DNA of 64,000 bases, taken from assembly GCA_021521415.1 (NCBI GenBank), contig JAIQDT010000027.1, forward strand, positions 1,201,001-1,265,000, read 5' to 3'. Below, piece by piece: positions 54,504 through 64,000 of the stretch. Source of the DNA: Bidens hawaiensis. Lineage: Eukaryota > Streptophyta > Magnoliopsida > Asterales > Asteraceae. The translations under genes were made by a program, and so were the position numbers. How positions within the stretch are numbered: the stretch's first letter is position 1; the number at the start of each line of letters is the position of its first letter. The notes below the pieces were generated by a model. That model was not told the origin of the DNA, did no database searches, and worked only from the letters and a program-made list of their open reading frames with translations.

Positions 54504-55332
54504 TGTTGATCAGTTCTTCATGTAAGTAATATAAAACATGATAAATATTAAACATATGAACCTGTTACAGTATGAAGAGTAGTAACCGCAACAGGGTATG
54601 ATGTAGTCGACATGCTTGTCATCTTGATCGAGTTCCCTTTTAGGATGTATAGTTAAGGATGGTTAGGGTTCTTGAGAGGAACCCGGTTTAGAAGAGAGGA
54701 GGCACACAAAATTATAATGTGTGTGAGATTATGTTATGATGTTAATTTATTCTCTCTATATATACACCCAAGGGGAAACTCTTTATTAGCTATTAAGAGT
54801 AATATGGCCCATCAACAATTACCAAGCTAATATATAATAAAGTAGAATTAATTATTTTGATCTATTATTATATAAGCCCTGCTTGCGGTGCGCACATATG
54901 ATGTATATATGTGTGAACCCTCGGGTAGGCAAAAGTGAAATTGCACTAATTTTGACGTTATTTTACTAATCTCGTGAAAATAACGTTAAAAGTGACGGAC
55001 GGTTAATCAGGCATCATGTAGTGGCGTTGATAGCCGAAAGACAAGGGTACATGCACCGATCAGCCGGTGTCCCGATGATTGAGTGCTATGTGCCTTATGT
55101 CCAAGGCTTGATGCAAAACTACTATCGAGCCGGGGGTCTCACCGGAAGCAGCCTCTCTATCCTTATGGGGTAGAGGTAAGGCTGTCTACATCTTACCCTC
55201 CTCAGACCCTACCATAGCTTTGCTATTGGTGGGATATACTGAGTACGATGATGATGATGATGATGATCTATTATTATATAAATGATAATGATGGCCATAT
55301 AAATAAATATATAAAATATATTTATTCTTACA
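54504..55332 (-). repeat. 3' LTR of LARD-like element, split by a LINE/SINE-like insertion
   Basis: Matches 60645-61065 on both sides of the insertion 54875-55264. Ends on the plus strand are TGTTGATCAG and ATTCTTACA. Confidence 0.9.
54875..55264 (+). mobile_element. LINE/SINE-like insertion with (GAT)n tail and 16-bp target duplication
   Basis: Flanked by GATCTATTATTATATA on both sides (54859-54874, 55265-55280). It ends in ACGATGATGATGATGAT. The 3' part (GGGGTAGAGGTAAGGCTGTC, CCTCAGACCCTACC, ATTGGTGGGATATACTGAGT) matches, from memory, the 3' end common to plant RTE-type LINEs and their SINEs. At 390 bp it is either a SINE or a strongly 5'-truncated LINE. Confidence 0.85.
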
Positions 55333-58300
55333 TTCTCCCACTTGGTCGAGTAATCATTTATTATGAGTATTAGATAAGCCTGATCATGAGTTAACACTCA
55401 TTTTAGTTTTAAACTCAAACTGGAGTCGAGAAATACAGTCATTGAATTGAACATCAGCTCAAGACCCCCATTAATCATACTGCAGTCCTTATTAAAAACC
55501 TAAGTAGTTATGATCATAATTTTCAAGTAAGCCCTTCAGAACGTTTGATTTGTATATTTAATTCGTCTATATGTCATTATGCATGCAGAACATATTAAGA
55601 GACGTACAAAATCAAAACTGATGAGGAAATTTAATAGTTAATCATTCATAGTACGATATGCAGTTGTACGTGGTCATTAATACCCCTCATGATTATAAGC
55701 GCTTTCATAATACTTATGGGTAACAGACCTTTAGTTATAGGATCCTTAAGGATATCATGAATGTATTCGATATGAAAATTTTGATTCCTCAATTCGTTCA
55801 TAAACGAATAATTAATTTCATACCAAAATTTAATGCAGCATCTATCAAACTGTTATTGTTTGAGAAAACATGGTAGCTGGCGTTATCACAGTTAGTCTTC
55901 AATATATAAGTTATTTGGAGTTTAATAAAACTTATGAGTCCACTAATAAATATTCAACAACATTTATTGACAAAAAAGTTGTAATTAATCAACATATTAT
56001 GTTGTTATGACTTAGGTTGTTGTTATCAGTTCATTATGACTCCTCCATGAGATAGATTTATCTACTGACATAAGAATATATCCCTAAAATTATATTTTCT
56101 TATTTCTAAATATGACAAATTTTAGAGTAATATACCGGTTTGAATTCTCACTTCTTTTAAATTATAGTCTTTCGTTTCTTTTAAAGATATTTTAATACTC
56201 TTTAGATGTTTCACATTAATGTAGGCATATCTAGTGTGTTACAATTTTGAGTAATATCTGAATGAGTATAGACTTGAACCTACATAAGGCTTCTACTTAA
56301 TGAAGCATAAGGTAATATTCTCAATGATCCTATTATCCTCTAAATAGAGCAATATTGTTTGTTACATGTGTAAGGACTCATTTAAGATAAAACTTATAAA
56401 ACAAAACTAATGTCCCTTTGGGTCTATCTCAGAATGTTATGATATCTATTATGTAAGGGATATCTTTGAGATATTTCATATCAAAGTGTGTGAACAATGC
56501 TTTGACTTATGTAACATATACTTGTCAGAAGAATGTCATCTATATAAGGACAAGTTTGTTTTTAGTTGCTCCCACTCATCTTGAGGTAGGTACATTAATC
56601 CACTTGGTTTTTGATGAAAATAATTGTATAAATATTTCATCAAATTTTGATGTTTGCATTAACCCATATATGGATTTTATTGACTTATAAATTAAATGTT
56701 CATTAACCTTCAGTTTATAACATTTAGGTTGTTTTATGAGCATGTAGATATGTAAGTCAGTTATTAGGGAAAGTTGTTTTAATGTTCTTCTAACGTAGCT
56801 CTTTAACTATTATAAGCTACTTGAACAGTGATGATCCTCAAAGAAATGTTTTATAATATAGGTTATAAAATTCTTTGATGATTTATTCCCTTTTGAATCT
56901 AACCTTTAATAATCAATTATGCTTCTTAGTGTCTTAACGTTTGTGTTAGGATTTAGTTTAGTTATGAACACCTTTTGGTGATTCAACCAAATCTCAAAAC
57001 GTTAGCAACTTATGGAGTTAATTATGATTGATGATAATGGTTTAATTATAAGGGGTATGATCATTAAACTTTCCAACATCCAATTCAACTTTAGTTAGGG
57101 AGGTTACATAAGCATCAAATTTAGTAGGTTTTAAAACTTAGATGGCCTCCTAAGTTGATTATTGGGTAATTTTAAAAGTCTCAGTTTTATGGATTAGCTC
57201 TTAGTTAGGTTGCTATCATTTTCAGGATTCTAAGTGTGTAAGATTTGGCGCAGTATGGTGTACAAGAGGTGTAATTGGAGTAAAATTTAATATCTCTCTT
57301 CCCCCCGCCTCTTGTACTACTAACAAGTCATTATAAAGACTTTTACTGCTCCCACTGACCTTAGAAACCTTTAGGAAATTAGCATACTTATGGTCAGTAT
57401 TTAAAAACCAATAGATTCTAACAAAGAAACAAGTTAATAATATAAGTTGTTGCAGTTTCTCTTGGTGAGGATTAATTTAGTAAGAAATCTGAATTTGTCC
57501 ACGTTTAAGCAACAATGAAACTTTTGTAAGAGTAGTAGTAAATTCTAAAGAGATAAGTTTTGATGGAATAGTTTTATGATGGAGCAGTGTCTTATACAAG
57601 AGGTGTATAGAGTTAATATCAAGTTTTCACTCCCCCACCTCTTGAAAATCTTGTAAGTTATGATTGAGACACTTAAGGCTCCCACTGATCTTTAATATCT
57701 CTAGGAAAAATACAAGAGAAGTTTCAATGATGTACATGACGTGGGAATCTGTCATATATATGTTGGACTTGATTTGATTCCATTAACGTCCAGATGTCAT
57801 AATAAACTTAAAGGACATATTTAGAAGAAATCGTATTAAGTATATATGAACGGATCTCTTTAAGACCGCTGACCATAGAATACTGATTAGATACAAGTAA
57901 ATAGCATTTTCAATGATAAAAGAATTATGTCTGAATATTCCGTTTTAATAAGTTTCACGAATGTCAGTGAAATATAATTTATGGTGGACCCATACTTATT
58001 CCTTAAGCCAAGTAATGTTTAGGGCATTTAACACATGATTTAAAATCACTAAGAATGAAATTATATGAAAAATCACCCTTATCAACAATGTCATGACTTC
58101 TCATGAAATTTGGTTTTAATAGATGAATATTATAGGTCTCATTTGTCTTTCGTTAAATTTTTATTTGCATTATAACAAAAGTTTGGAAAGTATACATTAT
58201 CATCTAGTTCTATTTTATAAATGTTTCAATCCATATATTGATAACAAATAATATAAGAGTTTAAGGTAAGAGTGACTTTATGCTGGCTATGCAAACCTTA

Positions 58301-60644
58301 TAACTGTCATAATATAACTCAAGTATTGATACTAAATTCTGATTAATCTTCAGAATATTTAAGGTATCATAAAGTGTAATATAAAGACAGTTTATCATGG
58401 TTCTAATAACCTTAACATTTAAATTTGTCACTAACACTCATGTTAGTTATTTGTTGATTTCGGGTAAACATATAGAACTAGACTCAACAAATCATGTGTT
58501 AATGGGAATATTAGGATTAGCAGACTTATATATCATTATTATACAACTATCAATTTTAGCCAGTTGTTCTTTTAAATTATGGATAGTCTTAGAATGTCTA
58601 TGCCTAATCTAATGGCATATTTTTGCAATGTGACTTCTCCTTAAGAAACATAAAGCTGGAAGTAATACTTGTATTTTGTCTATAAACCTTAGAATTATCC
58701 TGTTTTAGGTTTTAGTGGTAGTGAGTTGAATAACATCTTATTTCTAGCACCAGACATTTCTTTTCGTGTACATATATTGCTGATCAACACACTCTTCTTC
58801 TGAGTGTAATAGTTGATTCGTAAGGCACCAAATTGTACAGCTGAAAATATTAGTATGTAATGTACTAAAAAAATGTATTTATTTCCATGTGTAAGCCCTT
58901 AATTTTATGGGTCATGGTATTTTACATTATGATGTATTCGGTAATGCCATTTAACCTTATAGTTAGAATTTTCAAGAAAGAATGCATGCATCTTATGAGT
59001 TATTTTGATTAGTCTTAGGAAAAACTAAATCAAGAATAACTCTTGTGATAGCATTTATTTAAATAAATTATTGATTATCATTATTATAAGAGACATTATG
59101 ATTGACGCATCCCATTTGTTATACTCTAGTTTTTAATATAATGATTGTTATTAGAAAGAGTAGTAGGATAGCCATATCATGTCTTAATGAATAATTAAAA
59201 TTGAGAAGAGCTAAATGTTATTAAAACTCTTTATGAGACAAAATTCAATTGTATATTAAGATTAGAGTGGATGATTTGGATGAGATCGTTATTTATGGAA
59301 GAAAATATAGTGAGTAATATTATGAGATATTAAATAATATAGATTAAAGTTTATGATCATTAGATTAATTAAGGATCATTAATATGAGGATCACTATATT
59401 TTATTAAAGATGCGATATGTCTATTATTAACATCAAACTAATAAACTATAATTAATAGTTCTACTTAAACAAAAAATAAATCACCTTTGGCCAGAATTAA
59501 AATTTATTTAAGTATATGTGCAAAACAATTGTAACACATCACCTTTGGGCAGAAGTGAGACAATTATTTTAATTATGCACGGGCTAGTTTTGCTAAATAA
59601 AAATGTAACAAATCACCTTTGGGCAGAAGTGAGACATTTGTATCACGTTAGGCAAAACTAACAAAAGCTTTTCAGTTATACTTGAATGATAGGGTAAATG
59701 TAACTCATCACTTTTGGGCAGAAGTGCTACATCAAAAGTTCATTCAAGTTAAACCTTTATGTTTTGTAAAATTTTATAATATTTAAGGTTTACAAAACAT
59801 TTAATTAGTTAATAGCGGAAAATGTTTAGAGTAAGGATTTTTAAGTTTCCGGTAGTACCTTATTTTGCGGAATTAGTTCTCAGAAATTTTGGGTTCCCGA
59901 GAATTGCCAGTTTCCGGCTTTTAGTGGGTTTTTCATTATTTGGGTGTTTACATGATTTTATGGAGTTTTATGGAAAATGTTGATTCCAATATTAGTGAGT
60001 TTTCGGCTTTATGAGTTATGACCCCAAACCATTTTAGAAACTCATAAACTCTTAGAACACATAAGCTATTTTAAGCACATAATACATGATTTTTAAATAG
60101 CCCGTGAACCCGTAAACTGGTTTAAGTCCTTAACCCATGATCTTGATTAACTAAATTAATAATGATAAGATTTGGTTCAAATCTTTTTAATAATTAACAA
60201 TTATATTTGTTTCCTATTTAAGGGGATTCAAATCTTTTAAGAAAATATTAAAACTTCTAAGTTATCCAAGATTTGAAAAAATATTTCCCTAAATAATCAT
60301 TAACAAATTTTAATCTAGATTTTGAACCAACATATGTATAATTTTCGATAATAATAATGAACACGAAGAACATCATCGAAAATTTTAGCAATTAAACATA
60401 AAAAAAAACTTGGAATCGAAATCTTTAAACATGAAATTAACAAATTTCGAAAATATTAGAGTTTACTAAATATGAATTTTAGCGATTTTAAACAGTTTCA
60501 TGTATTGTTTTCGTAATAAAACATGAAAAAATAAGAAACCTAAAAAATTAGGGTTTATCAAGTTTAAGTCCATGTCTTCTGATTCAATTCCAAATTTACG
60601 GAAAACATGAAGAACTGATTAATCAACATCACTCTGATTCCACA
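55333..60644 (-). other. Non-coding interior of LARD-like element
   Basis: No open frame above ~75 codons on either strand and no RT, integrase or protease motif seen. It holds two related hairpin modules (57239-57380, 57587-57710) and a four-fold repeat of TCACCTTTGGGCAGAAGTGA (59480-59735). The polypurine word AGTGGGAGC recurs on the minus strand at 56576-56568, 57356-57348 and 57686-57678. Confidence 0.75.
59480..59735 (-). repeat. Four copies of a CACCTTTGGGCAGAAG motif
   Basis: AAATCACCTTTGGCCAGAA, ACATCACCTTTGGGCAGAAG, AAATCACCTTTGGGCAGAAG and TCATCACTTTTGGGCAGAAG occur at intervals of 60-110 bp, each near GTAAC and a GAGACA-like partner that can pair around it. Located in the leader, ~0.9-1.2 kb after the 5' LTR. 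Confidence 0.85.
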
Positions 60645-61065
60645 TGTTGATCAGTTCTTCATGTAAGTAATATAAAACATGATAAATATTAAACATATGA
60701 ACCTGTTACAGCATGAAGAGTAGTAACCGCAACAGGGTATGATGTAGTCAACATGCTTGTCATCTTGATCGAGTTCTCCTTTAGGATGTATAGTTAAGGA
60801 TGGTTAGGGTTCTTGAGAGGAACCAGATTTAGGAGAGAGGAGACACACAAAATTATAATGTGTGTGTGATTATGTTATGATGTTAATTTATTCTCTCTAT
60901 ATATACACCCAAGGGGAAACCCTTTATTAGCTATTAAGAGATATGACCCATCAACAATTACCAAGCTAATATATAATAAGGTGTAATTAATTATTTTGAT
61001 CTATTATTATATAAATGATAATGATGGCCATATAAATAAATATACAAAATATATTTATTCTTACA
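60645..61065 (-). repeat. 5' LTR of LARD-like element
   Basis: TGTTGATCAG...TTCTTACA on the plus strand; uninterrupted copy of the left LTR. Confidence 0.9.
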
Positions 61066-61552
61066 AATTGGATTTTATTAATCTCACATCTGAAAATAGC
61101 TGTAACCGGTCTCATCGTTCACACTATTTGTTTTCAATGGACCTTCGTTAAAAAAAAACTTAATAGAGTTAAGTTTGTTTTTTCCGAGGTTTAAACTGGT
61201 GTTTTAGAGCTTTTGATTGGAATGAGAATATAAGTAGTTTGATGTAAAACTTACTCTAAACGGTGCTCTAAACGACAAAATGGTGCATCAATTCGGGTGT
61301 TTAACTTTAAATTAACAAAAATTACATTGTTAGGAGCACGGTTTCGAGGTAAATTTTATATCAGTCGATTCATATCCACCTTCTAATCAAAATCCCTAAA
61401 ACATCAGTTTAAAATTTGAACGTTATGTTTTTTTCTTAACGAGGTCCATTGAAAACAATTAGTGTGAAAGGTGAAACCGGTGACAGTTATATTCCAAGAC
61501 ATGATTATTATCGACCAACTATAAATAGGTGGGATTATTAAAATCCAACTTG
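61066..61552. mobile_element. Foldback MITE (Mutator-like), interrupted at its left end by the LARD-like element
   Basis: AATTGGATTTTATTAATCTCAC at the left pairs with the right end (minus strand AGTTGGATTTTAATAATCCCAC), and pairing continues through GTAACCGGT/GTCACCGG, TTGTTTTCAATGGACC and beyond: arms of about 210 bp. The true left end (GGGAAATTG) is at ~54495-54503 on the other side of the LTR element. Flanks AATTTTTAA and GTTTTTTAA suggest a decayed 9-bp duplication. Confidence 0.75.
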
Positions 61553-61668
61553 CCGTTTTTTAATAATTACCTAAGTATTGTAAAAACAAAATAGGCAAAT
61601 AACTTGACTATAATTTAATAAAAAAATATTAAACAAAATCAAATAGAGAAAATAAGTAAATAAAATTA

Positions 61669-62107
61669 AGACAGAAATACAAATTTTGTCCTTTAAACAT
61701 ACATGATTTACAAATCAGGTCCTTTAAAATATTTACTTTCAGGCGGTGTCCTTTACATGCTATGTTTATTTGAATTTCGTCATTTAAGCTAACTGTCATC
61801 CAATTCCTCTGTTAAGTTGATGCACGTGACTAACATGTAGACATGTTAAAGATATTTGGGTGTGATTGGTCTGATGTTTTATCATGGTTTAAGAGAGGGG
61901 GGGGGGGTACTTGACATGTTAAAAGACTAAAAAGCCCTCACATGTTATTCACGTGCATCAACTTAATAGAGGAATTGGATGACAATTAGGTTAAAGTAAG
62001 AAAAAAAATAACATGGCATGCAAAAGATCCCGCTTGAAAGTAAATATTTTAAAGGACCTGATTCATAAATCAGGTATATTTAAAGGACAAAATTTGTATT
62101 TCTGTCT
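61669..62107. mobile_element. Foldback MITE with AGACAGAAATACAAATTTTG termini
   Basis: AGACAGAAATACAAATTTTG at 61669 is exactly inverted at the right end (62088-62107), and the arms pair further through CCTTTAAA, AATCAGGTCCTTTAAAATAT and TTACTTTC (~100 bp). Perfect 7-bp flanks AAAATTA (61662-61668, 62108-62114). Non-coding, with an 11-13-bp G run near 61895. Mutator-like by structure. Confidence 0.8.
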
Positions 62108-62339
62108 AAAATTAAAAACAAAGTTAGACAAAAGAAGTAAAATAACATAAGTAAAAAGAAATGAAGAGAAATGGCAAATGGAAGTAAAATAACTACCAAC
62201 TTTATTATATGGGTAAGATTAAAATACAAAGTACAACAAAAGTGAGAAGAATGAGAAGGAATCTAATCAATTGATCTTAATTTGGATGGTGAAGATTAAT
62301 TTAAGAATAAAAATTGATAAGAAAGGCATAAAGGTAACA

Positions 62340-63250
62340 ACACACTTATGATAACTTTCTCTTGCCATATGCAAGGCACATGTCAATTCTCCATCATTTT
62401 AAAACGTCTATAACATTTTCATACGACATTTTTTTTTGAAATCTTTTTTACCATAATAACAAGCACTTTTTTATCTTTAATATGAATATCATATTGTTAT
62501 ATATATAACAAAACAATGGGTTTTTATATTGTGTTATTTGGCTATCCATTGTAAATTTTAATTGGGTTTTTCAATGCATTGTGTTACTGATTTTGGTTAT
62601 TGTGTTTTATAATTGGTACTTATATTAAAAATAAAAATTAAAACAAAGATTACGTCATTGTGTCTTTTTGTTCGTCATTGTGACTTTGTGCTCAAAATCT
62701 ATCTTTCTACTTATCATTGTGTTTTAATCAGTACTCAACTTTCACTTAATTTGAGAAAAATAGTATTATGTTCAAGTCATTTTATGATATGTAGATTCCA
62801 TTGTGTTTTACGTTTCAGGTCACTGTGTTATATGTATTTACCATTATGTTTTACGTTTCAGGCCATTGTGTTATATGTATTTATTATTGTGTTTTACGTT
62901 TCAGGTTATTGTGTAATATGTATTAATCATTGTGTTTTATGCATTAGATAATTTGTTGGTATTTTTCATTATATTTACATATCTTTATACAACGGTGTTA
63001 TTAGTATTTTAAAAAAACACAATGATCATTTGAGAGACACAATGTCAAATAGAAAGCTACAACGGTAAGAAAAAAGCCACAATGACGTAATTTTTTTTTA
63101 TTTTTATATAACAAAATCATACTCATATTAAAGATAAAAAAACGCTTGTTATATGGTGATTTTTTTAAATACCATATGAAAAAGTATACACGTTTAAAAA
63201 TGATGGGGGGATTAATATGTGACTTGCATGTGGAGAGAGAAAATGTGTAC
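62340..63250. mobile_element. Foldback element with CATTGTG-rich loop
   Basis: The left arm ~62340-62510 (GCCATATGCAAGGCACATG, CTCCATCATTTTAAAACG, ATCTTTAATATGA) is inverted at ~63090-63250. The loop contains many CATTGTG/CACAATG words, including a 43-bp tandem array. Element ends and target duplication were not resolved. Confidence 0.65.
62798..62947 (+). repeat. 43-bp tandem repeat, about 3.5 copies
   Basis: Unit CCATTGTGTTTTACGTTTCAG followed by GTCACTGTGTTATATGTATT and TA. It makes a spurious 112-codon open frame (62613-62951) because the unit has few stops in one frame. Confidence 0.9.
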
Positions 63251-64000
63251 TATTAATTTTATAACCTTTTTCCTTTGATCTCCACTTGACACATGTCAAT
63301 TAATTATGACTTCTCACATTTGTTGTTTTTGTTGGCTTTTGTAGGATAACTCAACCCTTATTATATTAGCTTTCGACCCACGTAGCCGAGTTTATTAAGA
63401 ATTTTCTTTTTATATTACTTTGAATATATAATTTTCAATTATGACGTGTTTAGGTTTTAACTTAAATAAAAAACTTGAGATGCATATTTTTTATTAAAAT
63501 CAAAGGTTACATGAATCAATTAATTTGTCCAGAATTTTAATTTTTATAGTTTTATTGTATTACATGGGTTATTTATCTTTTTGTATTGTTTTGTTTTGAA
63601 TTGTTTGCATATAATATATAACATAATAACACCCATCGGAACGACCATGTATTTTTTTGTCAACATTTTCATTATCACCCGGTATAAAAAACTACAATCG
63701 AGGTCCTTTAATGGTTATGTTTGTATGTTTTTCACATTATCTATAGTTGATGTTCTTAATTTTTGATGACTTTTAATTAATTGGTAATTTTTAATTATCA
63801 TCGAATTTTATGTGCTTAGGTTTGAACTTCATCATAGACTTTTAGACATTTTGTATTAAAATTAAAGTTTATTGATGTATATAAAAATATACATCTTTTT
63901 AGCATCAAATAATCTCTAAAAATTGCAACTTCTATCATATAATATAGTTAAAATAACTACTAATCATGTTAAAATGTATTTTCAGGTGAAACCAAGCCTC
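63251..64000. other. AT-rich DNA without recognised features
   Basis: Two loosely similar stretches (63415-63510 and 63770-63875, both with TTTTCAATTAT/TTTTTAATTAT, TTAGGTTT and ATTAAAATTAAAG-like words) may be an old duplication. No gene or element end seen. Confidence 0.4.

Larger units (their letters stand above)
54504..61065 (-). mobile_element. Non-coding LTR retrotransposon (LARD-like), minus strand
   Basis: LTRs lie at 54504-55332 (423 bp without its insertion) and 60645-61065 (421 bp), with a perfect 5-bp duplication AATTG (54499-54503, 61066-61070). The minus strand is the sense strand: TGGAATCAGAG (primer-site-like) follows the right LTR and AAGTGGGAGAA (polypurine) precedes the left one. 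The 5.3-kb interior shows no gag or pol frame. LTRs differ at roughly 15 sites over 421 bp, so the element is not old enough for pol to have vanished by decay alone; it was probably non-autonomous when inserted. Confidence 0.85.

Noticed and set aside
62613..62951. 112-codon open frame
   Set aside because: Made by the 43-bp tandem repeat; no start context or domain.

Overview
This is a repeat-dominated stretch of a plant nuclear genome. It is AT-rich, full of (TA)n microsatellites, and built almost entirely from nested transposable elements. The Gypsy gag-pol proteins and the Tat-type element with antisense genes resemble those common in Asteraceae (daisy family). That placement is an inference from protein flavour, not a database match. 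No intact ordinary host gene was found.

Layout. 1-3782: decayed Copia-like remnant with one zinc knuckle. 3783-15607: young chromovirus-type Gypsy element (here Gypsy-1) in a tandem arrangement: a 3' fragment, a shared LTR (4533-7120), a complete interior with an extra acidic coiled-coil ORF, gag-pol broken by one frameshift, and a second LTR (13035-15607). 15608-17414: old retroelement sequence containing a ~245-bp inverted repeat. 17415-21559: minus-strand LTR of 3.7 kb plus its leader; the LTR carries two minisatellites. 21560-37757: a Tat-lineage Gypsy element (Gypsy-2) with dead gag, protease, RT, two RNase H domains and integrase. A small non-autonomous LTR element (24173-26451, TSD CCCGG) sits inside it. 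Downstream of integrase lie two diverged antisense genes, each with its own promoter-like region and short GT-AG introns. 37758-54480: AT-rich DNA with a TIR element, a non-autonomous hAT element, a 2.2-kb tandem duplication holding Helitron ends, a complete intact hAT element (47981-51108, TSD CCTGCACC) and MITEs. 54504-61065: minus-strand LTR element with a non-coding interior (TSD AATTG), one LTR of which holds a LINE/SINE-like insertion. 61066-63250: three foldback elements.

The main results are: (1) the hAT element looks complete, with an uninterrupted 700-residue transposase, matched TIRs, a perfect 8-bp duplication and dense ACCGGTT subterminal arrays; (2) the Tat element carries a duplicated, spliced antisense gene module with matching promoter motifs; (3) the mismatch pattern in Gypsy-1 shows an unequal LTR-LTR crossover; (4) a signal-peptide exon (40587-40659) and a cysteine-rich exon (54207-54373) match in splice phase across 13.5 kb of transposons. 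The last may be a broken secreted cysteine-rich peptide gene, and is tentative.

All coordinates, alignments and mismatch counts were made by eye.
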